Positions 9,120 to 18,116 of a stretch of 64,000 nucleotides of DNA are shown here, piece by piece. The stretch comes from Rubinisphaera margarita. GTDB taxonomy: Bacteria > Planctomycetota > Planctomycetia > Planctomycetales > Planctomycetaceae. How positions within the stretch are numbered: position 1 is the first letter of the stretch; each line of letters opens with the position of its first letter. The stretch lies in assembly GCF_022267515.1 (NCBI RefSeq), contig NZ_JAKFGB010000011.1, forward strand, positions 62,001 to 126,000, written 5' to 3'. Under the pieces are notes generated by a model, which was not told the origin of the DNA, searched no databases, and saw only the letters and a program-made list of their open reading frames with translations. The position numbers and the translations under genes were made by a program.

Positions 9120-10400
9120 ATGACTCGACGAGGCGAATGGGCAGCCCGGCAGAAAATCGGTTATCTCATGCAGCAGGGAGTCGATCACCCCGACTGCCTT
9201 TCGCTGGCGGCTGGCCTGGTCGACTACTCGTCGCTTCCTGTCGAGCTCGTGCACACGGTGATGGAGCGAATCCTCAGCAATCCGGCCCGCGCCCGGGCGG
9301 CTCTGCAATACGGAACGACGCCCGGGTCTGTGGGTTTTCGTCATCAAATCAGCGAGTTTCTGGCGGAACTCGATGAGACGGAAACACGTCCGGAAGAAGT
9401 TCCGGTCGACCGCATTCTGATTACCACCGGTTCCCAGCAGTTTCTCGATCTGGTCAGTCAGGCGGTCTTCGATCCCGGCGATATCTGCCTGGTGACGGCC
9501 CCCAGTTATTTCGTCTATCTCAGCACGCTCGAAGGCATCGGCGTGGAGATGGTCTCGGTCGCCTGCGATGACGAAGGGATTTGTCCCGATGCTCTCGACG
9601 AGCGGCTTCGCGAACTCGAGGAAACCGGCCGGTTGCCGCGGGTGAAGATGCTGTATCTGGTCAGTTACTTCGACAATCCTCGCGGGATCACCATGACGCT
9701 CGAACGCCGACAGCAGGTGCTCGACATTCTGACCCGCTGGTCGGCCCGGCAGTTTATTTATCTGCTTGAAGACGCCGCCTATCGCGAGATCTGGTTCGAG
9801 GATCCGCCGCCCCCATCCATGCTGAGCCTCGACCGGCACCAGAACCGAGTGATCTATACGCAGACGTTCTCGAAATCGTTGTCCCCAGGATTGCGAACCG
9901 CCTTCGGTGTGCTGCCGAGAGAACTGGTCAAGCCGGTGACCGATCTCAAGTCGATTCACGACTTTGGTTCGCCGCATCTGAATCAGTTCGTGATCTCGGA
10001 TCTGATCGAGACCGGAGAATACGAACGGCATGTGGCCGAGGTGCGGCGATCGTATCGCGATAAAGCCGCCGCGATGTGGCGGGGCCTGGAAGATTACATC
10101 CTCCCACTGCCGGACACCGACGCCCGCCGTCCCGAAGGCGGATTGTATGTCTGGCTGCGATGTGCGGCTGCAAACTGCGAGACCAACTTCGAACGGCGGC
10201 TGTTTCAGACCGCCGTCGATCATCAGAAAGTCATGTTCGTTCCCGGCGAATTGTTTTACAGTGACCCCGCCGATCCCAACGCTTCGCTGACAATGCGACT
10301 CAGTTACGGCGTGCAGCCGATCGAGAATCTTCCCAAGGGAGTCCGCCGCCTCGGCGACGCCCTGACCGAAGTCGGTGGGTTCGCCGAGAGCCAGACCTGA
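9120..10400 (+). CDS. PLP-dependent aminotransferase (class I/II, LysN/MocR-like)
   Basis: The 426-residue cytoplasmic fold-type I aminotransferase belongs to the group containing 2-aminoadipate and other aromatic/branched-chain aminotransferases. Evidence: LQYGTTPGSVGFRHQISEFL (substrate-binding region), ITTGSQQFLDLVSQ, APSYFVYLS, FDNPRGITM (NP motif), ED-A-YREIWFE and the Schiff-base lysine in TFSKSLSPGLRTAFG (K252), with GGLYVWLR and LRLSYG-type MRLSYGVQP near the C-terminus. It lacks the GntR winged helix of true MocR regulators, so it is an enzyme. The substrate cannot be read from sequence. It lies 67 bp after the permease gene and 132 bp before holB on the same strand. Confidence 0.92.
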   Translation: MTRRGEWAARQKIGYLMQQGVDHPDCLSLAAGLVDYSSLPVELVHTVMERILSNPARARAALQYGTTPGSVGFRHQISEFLAELDETETRPEEVPVDRILITTGSQQFLDLVSQAVFDPGDICLVTAPSYFVYLSTLEGIGVEMVSVACDDEGICPDALDERLRELEETGRLPRVKMLYLVSYFDNPRGITMTLERRQQVLDILTRWSARQFIYLLEDAAYREIWFEDPPPPSMLSLDRHQNRVIYTQTFSKSLSPGLRTAFGVLPRELVKPVTDLKSIHDFGSPHLNQFVISDLIETGEYERHVAEVRRSYRDKAAAMWRGLEDYILPLPDTDARRPEGGLYVWLRCAAANCETNFERRLFQTAVDHQKVMFVPGELFYSDPADPNASLTMRLSYGVQPIENLPKGVRRLGDALTEVGGFAESQT

Positions 10401-10532
10401 AACGAGCGGGCAGTCTGTTGCCCTCAGGCGGGGATTCTCTAGCATGGAGTGGCACGGCGTATCGGACAACCGCCACCTAGCTCGAAACGCGCTTCGAGTT
10501 GGGATTGCGTTCAGAGGAATTGAAACAGACAT

Positions 10533-11588
10533 ATGAGTTGGCAGGACTTAATCGGGCATGATCTCCAGCAGGAGATGTTTCGTCGGGCGAGCAGTCGCGG
10601 ACGGCTGGGGCACGCCTACCTGTTGACCGGAACGGCTGGCATCGGGAAACGGACGTTTGCCCGGCTGCTGGCGCAGGCTCTGCTTTGCCGCAATTCGACG
10701 CCCGAGAACCTCGAAATCTGCGACGAGTGTCCCAGTTGCCGTCAGGTGTTGTCTGGCAGTCATCCCGATCTGCTGACCGCCGGACTCCCGGAAGGGAAGT
10801 CGGAACTGCCGATCGAAGTGTTCGTCGGATCGCCCGAGAAGCGGGGACGGGAAGGTCTCTGTCACGATCTGGCCCTTTCGCCGATGCAGGGCGGGTACCG
10901 CATCGCCATTATCGACGACGCCGACCGGATGAACGTCGCGAGCAGCAATGCTCTATTGAAAACCCTGGAGGAACCGGGAACTCGATCGATTCTGATTCTG
11001 ATCGCGGCGGACTCGGATCAGGTGATCAATACGATTCGCTCCCGCTGCCAGCAGGTCCACTTCAGCCGACTCGCTCCCAACGATCTCTCGGCCATTCTCA
11101 CCCGAATTGTCGAACAGCAGGGAGAAGAGGCTCCGGATCCACAGCGACTCCAGCGAGCCGTCGATCTGGCGGATGGATCCGTGGCGAAGGGGCTCGATGC
11201 ATTCGAACGGCTGCGATCGGGAGACCTGCTGGAGGGAGAAGGCTTCGGTCGAATTCTGTCCCGTCCCGGATTTCAGGCCGCCGATCTTGCCGCCGCCGGG
11301 GACGTCATTTTCAGCAAAGCGGCGACGGATACCACCTCTCAACGCGAAGCCGGACTGGTCATTGTTCAGTCCTGTCTGGAGCATTTTCATCGTCAGATTG
11401 GCGATCCCGGCCAGACCCCGAGTCACAGCGGAATTATCGATCGTCACCTGGATGCGCTCGACTGTTGTTTCGAGGCGGCTCGGCAGATTGACCGCAAGGT
11501 GAATGTGCCGCTCTGCCTGGATACGTTTTACCACGATCTGGAAATGCTGCTGCGCCCGACTTGGAAGACCGCTGCGGACAAGTCATAA
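10533..11588 (+). CDS. holB: DNA polymerase III, delta-prime subunit
   Basis: Delta-prime is the stator of the clamp-loader complex that loads the beta sliding clamp. The 351-residue protein has the AAA+ N-terminal domain: GHAYLLTGTAGIGKRT with the Walker A (33-41), a zinc knuckle of four cysteines (C52, C63, C66, C69 in LCRNST...ICDECPSC), IAIIDDADRMN, the SNALLKTLEEPG box and the arginine finger motif SRCQQVHF. Unusually for E. coli-type delta-prime, the P-loop is intact (GIGKRT), as in several other phyla, so ATP binding is possible. The ricT-like gene follows after 55 bp, the same pairing as holB-ricT (yaaT) in Firmicutes. Confidence 0.93.
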   Translation: MSWQDLIGHDLQQEMFRRASSRGRLGHAYLLTGTAGIGKRTFARLLAQALLCRNSTPENLEICDECPSCRQVLSGSHPDLLTAGLPEGKSELPIEVFVGSPEKRGREGLCHDLALSPMQGGYRIAIIDDADRMNVASSNALLKTLEEPGTRSILILIAADSDQVINTIRSRCQQVHFSRLAPNDLSAILTRIVEQQGEEAPDPQRLQRAVDLADGSVAKGLDAFERLRSGDLLEGEGFGRILSRPGFQAADLAAAGDVIFSKAATDTTSQREAGLVIVQSCLEHFHRQIGDPGQTPSHSGIIDRHLDALDCCFEAARQIDRKVNVPLCLDTFYHDLEMLLRPTWKTAADKS

Positions 11589-11643
11589 TCAGACTCTCTT
11601 CTTAATATGCCGTTAAGGCAGTTCTTCTCACTTGAGAGAGTCC

Positions 11644-12552
11644 ATGAGTACCGATCAACCGATCGATCAATATATTGTCCGTTACGGTGCAAGTCGTTTA
11701 CTGGGAGTGTTCAGCTATCGAGGCCGGGAGCAGCCGCGGCGGGGCAACGATGTCATCGTTCGCACGAAGCGTGGCAACGAATGGGGAGAGGTCCTTGGAC
11801 CAGCGACTCCCCAGGCGATTTCCTTCCTGAAAAGCCCGGAGCCTGAAGGCAAGATTCAGCGATTTCCCACCGCCGAAGACTACACCGCCCGCGACGATTG
11901 CCGTCTCCGCGAGCAGAAAGCGTTCGAAGGCTGCGCGAAGATGATCGCGGAGCGGAAGATGCAGATGCAGCTGGTCGATGTCGAGCAGTTGTTCGGCGGA
12001 GAACGGGCCATTTTCTATTTTGTCGCCGAGAAGCGGGTCGACTTCCGGGACCTCGTCAAAGCTCTGGCCAAGACCTACGCCCTGCGAATCGAGATGCGGC
12101 AGATTGGGATCAGGGACGAAGCCGCCCTGCTCGCCGATTATGGCGACTGCGGGAAGCCGGTCTGCTGCAATACTCACCTGACCGAAATGCCGCCGGTCTC
12201 CATGAAAATGGCCAAGGTTCAGAAGGCGACTCTCGATCCGAACAAAATCTCGGGCCGCTGCGGTCGCCTCAAGTGCTGCCTCCGCTACGAGTACGACACC
12301 TACGAGGAGTTCCGTCGAGAGCTTCCTAAAATCGGAGCCGAGGTTGTAACCCGCGAGGGGCAGGGCAAGGTCATCGGGCAGGAGATCCTCAGCAAACAGG
12401 TGATTATCGCCTACGAAGATCGGCGCCGTGTGACGACGCCCGTGCATGAAGTCATCTCCGTGCTGAAGGCCAAGAACACGCGGAAGCCGGACAGGAAGCC
12501 CAAGGAACAGGCGACCACTGAAACGACCCGCCCCGACGATACGGAATCCTGA
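11644..12552 (+). CDS. ricT: PSP1-domain protein, RicT/YaaT-like
   Basis: This 302-residue protein carries a PSP1 domain. Its core shows KRGNEWGEVLG, the helix ending in KMIAERKMQMQLVDVEQLF, then YFVAEKRVDFRDLVKALAK and RIEMRQIGIRDEAALL, and the cysteine cluster GDCGKPVCC ... GRCGRLKCCLRYE. In Bacillus the homologue RicT (YaaT), with RicA and RicF, binds iron-sulfur clusters and controls RNase Y-dependent mRNA processing. The cysteines that could bind such a cluster are all present. The start at ATG 11644 follows GAGAGAG; an upstream TTG (11632) is possible. The C-terminal 25 residues are a Lys/Glu-rich tail. It is placed directly after holB. Confidence 0.88.
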   Translation: MSTDQPIDQYIVRYGASRLLGVFSYRGREQPRRGNDVIVRTKRGNEWGEVLGPATPQAISFLKSPEPEGKIQRFPTAEDYTARDDCRLREQKAFEGCAKMIAERKMQMQLVDVEQLFGGERAIFYFVAEKRVDFRDLVKALAKTYALRIEMRQIGIRDEAALLADYGDCGKPVCCNTHLTEMPPVSMKMAKVQKATLDPNKISGRCGRLKCCLRYEYDTYEEFRRELPKIGAEVVTREGQGKVIGQEILSKQVIIAYEDRRRVTTPVHEVISVLKAKNTRKPDRKPKEQATTETTRPDDTES

Positions 12553-12832
12553 TCGCGAGGGTGTTCCGTTCTATCGTGGCCATGGGTCCCACGGTGATCT
12601 CGAAAAAATGCGCAGAATTTCTGCAACCTTCTCCGTTTCGGTGGGTTAGTTATTGAGTGATTCTCGAAACGAGGTCACACAATGACTATGATATCGACTC
12701 TGCGGGCTTCTCCCGGTGGTAGCTGTCCACCGAAGAACGGGTCCTGAGCTCAGGACCTGCATTCCACGCACCGATGCACCGCGCACCCAATGCGCAATAT
12801 CCCCCCCGGTTCAATTAACAGGACTCTCTTCG
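12553..12832 (+). promoter_or_regulatory. Structured leader upstream of DUF1559 gene 1
   Basis: This 280-bp gene-free stretch contains two hairpins close together. CGGTGG pairs with CCACCG at about 12714-12732, and GGTCCTGAG/CTCAGGACC is a perfect 18-bp palindrome at 12740-12757. A 21-codon ORF beginning at ATG 12682, preceded by ACGAGGTC, would run through both hairpins and stop at the palindrome. The layout could be an attenuator or a stability element; this is inference. No T-tract follows the hairpins. Confidence 0.35.
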
Positions 12833-13891
12833 ATGGCGAAACTGGCGTCTGGCCGCAAGGCATTCACACTGATCGAACTCCTCGTCGTGATCGCAATTAT
12901 CGCGATACTGGTGGCTCTGTTGCTGCCCGCCGTTCAGCAGGCCCGCGAAGCGGCTCGTCGTTCGAGCTGCAAAAACAACCTGAAGCAGCTGGGCATTGCG
13001 ATGCACAACTATCACGACACTCACGGCGTGCTTCCCCCGCTGAGCAACGCCGGCCTCGGATCCGACCGGGCGCACCAGTACTCCTGGACGCTGCATGTTC
13101 TGCCGTACATCGAGCAGAGCGCACTCTACGACGCCATCATGGGACAGGCTGCCGGAACCGGACTGCCGTACTCCTACAACGCGTTCACCTTCCTGGGAAC
13201 CAACACGACTCCGATCGCAGGTCTGATGTGCCCTTCGGACATCGTTCCGAGTGCGTTTGTGAACGCCGCCTTGAGCTACAAAGCGAGCGTGGGCGACCAC
13301 ATCTTTGAGAACGATGAAGCCTCGATCACGCGCGGCGTCTTCCGTCGTAACGGTCGGACCGGCTTCCGCGACATCACCGACGGCCTCAGCAACACTGCTC
13401 TCTTCGCTGAAGTCGTGATGGGCCTGGCGGACACTCGCGACACCACAACCGGCGTCGCAACCTTCGCCCCGGCAACGGCTGTGGCAGACGCCACTCCCGC
13501 TCGCTGTCGCGCTCTGGTCGATCCGGCGAATCCCAAGCAGTTCCTGACGTCGGCAACCATCGTTGGCGGTGGTGCCAACCGTTGCCGCGGCTGCCGCATC
13601 TGGGACGGTCGTCCTCACTACTCAGCGACCGTATTCGCCATGTCTCCGAACGGCCCGGCCTGCCTGGCAACCACGACCGGCGACAACTGGAGTCTGTCGA
13701 CTCTGTCCAGCCGCCACCAGGGTGGCGTGCAGGTTGTCCTGGCGGACGGTTCGGTTCGCTTCGTGAGCGAAAATATCGATGCCGGCAACCAGTCCGGTCA
13801 GATCAGCCAGACAACGGGAACCGCTTCGCCTTACGGCGTGCTCGGTGCCCTCGGTTCCATTGGAGCTGGCGAAGTTATGGGCGAATTCTAG
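12833..13891 (+). CDS. DUF1559 prepilin-like protein (H-X9-DG family), copy 1
   Basis: The 352-residue protein starts with a type IV prepilin-like N-terminus: a short basic leader, KAFTLIELLVVIAIIAILVA and a long hydrophobic helix, then RREAARRSSC-type QQAREAARRSSCKNN. It carries the family C-terminal H-X9-DG motif (HQGGVQVVLADG) and SVRFVSENID. The prepilin peptidase would cleave before the Phe of FTLIE. DUF1559 proteins are massively amplified in Planctomycetota and are thought to be pseudopilin-like surface or envelope proteins; a specific function is not known. It is monocistronic, with a structured leader upstream and a terminator at 14018. It is nearly identical over the first 60 mature residues to the second copy at 25141-26196. 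Confidence 0.94.
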   Translation: MAKLASGRKAFTLIELLVVIAIIAILVALLLPAVQQAREAARRSSCKNNLKQLGIAMHNYHDTHGVLPPLSNAGLGSDRAHQYSWTLHVLPYIEQSALYDAIMGQAAGTGLPYSYNAFTFLGTNTTPIAGLMCPSDIVPSAFVNAALSYKASVGDHIFENDEASITRGVFRRNGRTGFRDITDGLSNTALFAEVVMGLADTRDTTTGVATFAPATAVADATPARCRALVDPANPKQFLTSATIVGGGANRCRGCRIWDGRPHYSATVFAMSPNGPACLATTTGDNWSLSTLSSRHQGGVQVVLADGSVRFVSENIDAGNQSGQISQTTGTASPYGVLGALGSIGAGEVMGEF

Positions 13892-14017
13892 AGCAAATTC
13901 AAAATTCGACTGCAGGCGTTTACAGGAGCAACACAGCATGGCGGGGAATTCCCGCCCATGCGACTGCAGGAGAAGCATGAAAGATTTTCTAAGTTCCATT
14001 GAGGAACAATCGAACGC

Positions 14018-14056
14018 CAAAGAGCCGCGAAGACCAAAGATCTTTGCGGCTCTTTG
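14018..14056. terminator. Rho-independent terminator between convergent genes
   Basis: CAAAGAGCCGC pairs perfectly with GCGGCTCTTTG. The 17-nt loop region can itself pair (AAGA with TCTT). A T-rich TATTGGATT follows on the plus strand. It closes the DUF1559 transcript and, read the other way, the small gene at 14070-14261. Confidence 0.82.
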
Positions 14057-14069
14057 TATTGGATTCGAT

Positions 14070-14261
14070 CTATTTCTTCATCGACCGTTTCTTAGCCTGC
14101 GTAAGTCCCTTCGAGACGGTATCGGCCATCTCGTCGGCGGACATTTTTGAGAGCAGCTCAAATGCCGTGGCCAGAACCCGCTTGGTTTCTGCGACGTTAA
14201 TCTGCGTTTTGCTCGTATCAACGTGGCGCGAAACTTCGTTGTAGAAATCGGTCAACTTCAT
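14070..14261 (-). CDS. Small conserved-looking protein, 63 aa
   Basis: The start at 14261 is preceded by a strong AAGGAG seven bases upstream. The longer in-frame ORF reaching 14372 has no Shine-Dalgarno and poor composition. The 63-residue product (MKLTDFYNEVSRHVDTS then INVAETKRVLATAFELLSKM) is predicted to be all-helical, without signal or membrane segment, ending in a basic KKRSMKK tail. A cytoplasmic nucleic-acid or nucleoid-associated role would fit the basic tail, but there is no recognised motif. It is followed by the shared terminator at 14018-14056. Family unknown to me. Confidence 0.72.
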   Translation of the reverse strand: MKLTDFYNEVSRHVDTSKTQINVAETKRVLATAFELLSKMSADEMADTVSKGLTQAKKRSMKK

Positions 14262-14435
14262 GATGTCTCCTTGAGGGAACCCGAGTACGTTTCGACCATG
14301 AAACGGTCGTGAGAAACAGTATGCCAATCTGAATGACAGGCGACGGAAACTATCGTGACGTCTCCGTCGCATCCGTCAATGTGAATGACTGCTTTTTCAA
14401 GAGCAGCTGCAACATTGACCGGCCGTCATCCCACG

Positions 14436-15644
14436 TTACTGAAGTTTCACATCGAATTCACAGACGTAGTCGCTCCAGATCTGCTCGAACACTTCGGACT
14501 TCGGATCTCCATCAAAGGTCAGGAACAGATAGCGACTCTGCAGAACATCTCCCGGTTCAAGCACCAGCTGCTCATCAATCACCGGGCAGAAACAGAAGTA
14601 GGGTTTGGTCGGATGCAGCCGAACCTTTTGGGGGAAGCGGACGTTGTCCGGATGAGCCATCATCACAAGTCCGCAGCGGGAATGCTTCGTGGCCGAATCC
14701 GCCGTTGGTCCGGTAATCTTCACCCAGCGTGCGGACTCATGATTGCCCTGCTGTCGGTCGGATCCTTCACTGGTCAGCATCGTGCAGTCATCGTTGTCTT
14801 CGCTGATGATCCAGTCGACGCTTCCGCGAAAAGCCATTCCGCCGTAATGGTATTTTTCCAGGGTGATGGGCACATCGAGCACGTTTCGCTGTGTGGACCG
14901 CAGTTCCCAGAGATGGAACCGGTCCGAGGGAAACACGCTGACCGTCCATTGTTCCCGAAGTGCGGTTTGAGACTCGGACGTCGGCTGAGTGAGATGCTCA
15001 AGCTCGGCCTGGAACGAGGCGAACTCACTTCCCTGTTCGGGCTTTTCAAGCGCCTTATGGAGAACAGTCCCCTGCCCTTTGGCCTGATTCCAGAAATCGA
15101 CGGGCTTCCCATCAATCGTCGTCTTCACCCAGGCAAAGAAGATGCCGTGCTGATGAGCGTGATCAGCCGGAAAGTCAGCCGTCAGGACATTGCCGGCTGG
15201 GGTATAAACGGGATGAAAGTAGCCACTCCGGCGATAGAGCGGATCGAGACCAGACGGGGGCTCATCGATGGCGACGTTGTAATTCAGAACCGGTCGATCG
15301 TTCCGGGCGAGTGTCAAATCCCCCTGGGAATGGTTCCAATTAAACTCCGACTTGCTCGGCAGTTCGGCGGCCCGCATTTCAAACGACTGAACCGACCCGG
15401 CCGTCCACTTCTCGGATTGCGTAAACACTAGCCGGTTGCCGACGGTCTGAGCGGGGATCTGCCTGCCGGAGGTGGGTTCGAGCAATTCCCAGTTCCCGTC
15501 CCGGACATCGTCGGGAAGTTCAATTGAAACGGGAAGATGTCCCTTTCGTTCGCCGCCGGGAACAATCGTGAGAATGAACTCAGGCTCGGCAGCTGAGACG
15601 ATTGTCGAGAGCACCAGAGGCAGGCAGCACCAGAGGAATCGCAT
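14436..15644 (-). CDS. DUF6807 (PmoA-like) secreted protein
   Basis: The 402-residue protein has a signal peptide (MRFLWCCLPLVLSTIVSAAE). Its body is typical of DUF6807, often auto-annotated as methane oxygenase PmoA: RPVLNYN, YRRSGYFHPVYTPAGNVLTADFP in part, DHAHQHGIFFAW, then DHxxHxGGMAFRGS-like YHYGGMAFRGS, and a late GLVMMAHPDNVRFPQ. The histidine pair in DHAHQHG suggests a metal or sugar site. It is not a methane monooxygenase; in planctomycetes such proteins usually accompany polysaccharide utilisation. The start at 15644 is chosen for the signal peptide and an AGGGAAG upstream. It is divergent from the lipoprotein gene at 15857. Confidence 0.85.
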   Translation of the reverse strand: MRFLWCCLPLVLSTIVSAAEPEFILTIVPGGERKGHLPVSIELPDDVRDGNWELLEPTSGRQIPAQTVGNRLVFTQSEKWTAGSVQSFEMRAAELPSKSEFNWNHSQGDLTLARNDRPVLNYNVAIDEPPSGLDPLYRRSGYFHPVYTPAGNVLTADFPADHAHQHGIFFAWVKTTIDGKPVDFWNQAKGQGTVLHKALEKPEQGSEFASFQAELEHLTQPTSESQTALREQWTVSVFPSDRFHLWELRSTQRNVLDVPITLEKYHYGGMAFRGSVDWIISEDNDDCTMLTSEGSDRQQGNHESARWVKITGPTADSATKHSRCGLVMMAHPDNVRFPQKVRLHPTKPYFCFCPVIDEQLVLEPGDVLQSRYLFLTFDGDPKSEVFEQIWSDYVCEFDVKLQ

Positions 15645-15856
15645 GGAGTCTTCCCTATAAAAACGGGAGCAAAATGGTCGATTCGCGTGTAAGAATTGCA
15701 TGAACGACCGCTTTGATGTCGCCATTCCGCCGCGAGCCGGGCTCGCCTTGACCGACGACAACCAGTCAGCATAGAGTTCCCATCCCATCACAGCAATTCC
15801 CTCCGCGGAATTCCCACCTGAGATCCTCTTCTCATACTCAACGTCAGGTTCACCCC

Positions 15857-18112
15857 ATGCGTCTGATGCCGCCCGCCGTTTGGCAGACGATCTCCTTCTG
15901 CCCAGAATGTTCTGGCCGCTCCCTCTCTGCGCTGTCTTATCCCGCGATTCTGCTGGTCATGGTCGTTGTGGGAAGTGGCTGCGCGAATTTCAACGAGAAG
16001 CGGACCATCAATGCGTTTCAGGAAGGGCTTGAAACCGGGGACATCATCGCGCTGCGGGAGAAATCGACATCACGATTTCATGAGCTGGCACTGCGTCATC
16101 CGGAGTCCAACGATTCTCTGGAGCAGCTGAAGATCCCGGACGGAAAGTTCGAAGTGCTGCACGTTGAGGAAGTCTCCAAGACCGAGAAGAAAGTCACACT
16201 CGGGTTCGGCGAAGACGCCAAACGCAAAATCCAATACCACCTCGTCCGCAATGAAGAAACGAAGAAGTGGGAAGTCGACGACATTTATCTGCGTCAGCGT
16301 TCCGGCACCAAGGCGATCACCATGCCGGTGACCGATCAGATGGATGTCCTGCTTTCCTCACGCGAATTCTTTGAAGCCTGGACGGGCACCGACCGTCAGC
16401 GGGCGCTCGATCAGTGCGGCGAGGACCTGTCCGGTCAACTCGCCAAACTGCCGCCGCATGTTCTGTCGGAAACCATTTCCGGCATGATGGGCAAATCGAA
16501 CTCCGGAAGCGCCTTCCGACCGGAAGTGCTGATCAGTGGCGATCGAGCAGCCGTGAAGATCAATCGCCCGCATGGAAAACTGTTGCTCTCGATGGAGAAA
16601 TCCGGGACCGACTGGACAGTCAAAGATCTCGGCCTCGAAACGTCGGAGAAGGAAACCAATATTACGTCGCTGCTGAAGACTTCGCAGATCATGAATAAAT
16701 CGATCGCGTTTCTGGACGCCTGGCAGCGGAACGACAAACAATCCCTGAAGAAACTCACGAACGAGAAGTTCTTCACCTCCGGTCTGGCTCCCGCCAGCCT
16801 TTCGGATCTCACTCTGCCTGATTCGATGGAGATCCAGGGGAAGGTCGACGTCAAACTCGTCGACCAGTCTTCGGACGTCATTATCACCGGAGCGGACAAG
16901 ACGATTCGGATGACGATCCTCGAAGTCGACACCGATAAGTACGAGATCACCGATGTCACACTTTACGATCGGCATCAGGACCAGACACTTTCACTGACTG
17001 CGGCACTGACCGCGCGGCCGGCGGCGACTTTGTTTGTCGAAGCCCTGCGGACGCGCGATCGCAAAATGCTGCAATACAGTTCCACACGAAATTTTCATGA
17101 GAAGGTCTGGAACCGCGCTTCGGAGGCCACCCTGTCTGTGGTGCCGATGCCGTTCACGGCCTTCAAGAGTGCTCAGATCCGCGAGACTCAGTTCCTGGGG
17201 AACGTGACTCACATCCATATGCAGTCCGAGTCGGATCGCTTCACCGTTGTGCTGCACGACCAGGGTGGACGCAACGTCGTCGATGATGTGCTCGTTCGCC
17301 CCTCTGCCGCCGATGCGAGCCAGAACAAATCGCTGAAGGATCATCTCACCGCGATTGTTCCAGTTTACGAACTCGCTTCGGCCATTCATCACAGCCATCT
17401 CGACAGCACGATTCGACTCGTGACCGACGACTTCTACGATCGTGTCTTCTCGCTCACCAAAACCATGCCGCAGAATGCGTACACATTCCTCAATCACGTT
17501 TCCGCGGGAACGACAGGTTCGCTGGAAGTCAGTCAGCGGAAGCCGGGAGAAGCCGTGGACGCCAAGCTGCACAAGGCTTCCACGATCCCGGGCACGGGCA
17601 ATTCCATCATCGAACGCTATGTCGCCGATGTGGAAGAGACCATCGTCACGGTGAAGAGCGATCTCGGCACGATGCAGGTCCTGCTTCACCGCGAACAGGG
17701 ACTGCTCCGGGTCGACGATGCCATCGTGGTGACGCCGCAGAACCCGGTTGCAACTCGCCTGAAACAGACCATGCGAATGGACCTGGTGGCGGCCCGCCAG
17801 CAGAACATGATTCAGATGGCGAGCGGAGAGATCCGCACCCTGCCGAAAGCCTCGAAAGACGGTCAGCCGAAACCGACTCCGAAACCGATGGTCCCTCAGA
17901 CCCTTCAGGATCCGGAAGTCACGACCGCTCATTATGAAGAGCGTCAGCAAGCCACTCCGCAGCAGATGATTCACACAACCGCGGCTCAGGAGCCCCAGGC
18001 TTGTCCGGTTGATGAAGACTGCAAGGAATGTCAGGCCGATCCACTCGTGGCTGATGGTCAGTTGAAACCGCACCCGGATTATCTGATTCTCCAGCCGGTG
18101 CCCACCGAATAG
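15857..18112 (+). CDS. Lipoprotein with five tandem homologous units, function unknown
   Basis: This 751-residue protein has a hydrophobic segment ending in a lipobox (VVVGSGC, lipidated Cys42), so it is probably anchored in a membrane facing the periplasm. The rest is five repeats of about 110 residues starting near 52 (INAFQEGLETGD), 170 (EFFEAWTGTDR), 283 (AFLDAWQRNDK), 392 (LFVEALRTRDR) and 503 (VYELASAIHHSHLD). Each begins with a helix and a short acidic turn, followed by beta strands (VTLGFGEDAKRKIQYHL, AAVKINRPHGKLLLSM). The pattern resembles NTF2-like/DUF4878 domains, which is inference. The C-terminal 90 residues are Pro/Gln-rich with a CPVDEDCKEC cluster. Start by position and the AGG upstream. 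Confidence 0.8.
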   Translation: MRLMPPAVWQTISFCPECSGRSLSALSYPAILLVMVVVGSGCANFNEKRTINAFQEGLETGDIIALREKSTSRFHELALRHPESNDSLEQLKIPDGKFEVLHVEEVSKTEKKVTLGFGEDAKRKIQYHLVRNEETKKWEVDDIYLRQRSGTKAITMPVTDQMDVLLSSREFFEAWTGTDRQRALDQCGEDLSGQLAKLPPHVLSETISGMMGKSNSGSAFRPEVLISGDRAAVKINRPHGKLLLSMEKSGTDWTVKDLGLETSEKETNITSLLKTSQIMNKSIAFLDAWQRNDKQSLKKLTNEKFFTSGLAPASLSDLTLPDSMEIQGKVDVKLVDQSSDVIITGADKTIRMTILEVDTDKYEITDVTLYDRHQDQTLSLTAALTARPAATLFVEALRTRDRKMLQYSSTRNFHEKVWNRASEATLSVVPMPFTAFKSAQIRETQFLGNVTHIHMQSESDRFTVVLHDQGGRNVVDDVLVRPSAADASQNKSLKDHLTAIVPVYELASAIHHSHLDSTIRLVTDDFYDRVFSLTKTMPQNAYTFLNHVSAGTTGSLEVSQRKPGEAVDAKLHKASTIPGTGNSIIERYVADVEETIVTVKSDLGTMQVLLHREQGLLRVDDAIVVTPQNPVATRLKQTMRMDLVAARQQNMIQMASGEIRTLPKASKDGQPKPTPKPMVPQTLQDPEVTTAHYEERQQATPQQMIHTTAAQEPQACPVDEDCKECQADPLVADGQLKPHPDYLILQPVPTE

Positions 18113-18116
18113 TCGT

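Noticed and set aside
8868..10532. A 554-codon open frame on the minus strand opposite the aminotransferase gene
   Set aside because: The plus strand encodes a complete aminotransferase with the Schiff-base lysine. The antisense frame is a by-product of codon bias and has no recognisable domain.
13937..13962. Hairpin GCATGG-CGGGGAATTCCCG-CCCATGC after DUF1559 copy 1 as its terminator
   Set aside because: It has a bulge and no T-tract; the hairpin at 14018-14056 is the better terminator.
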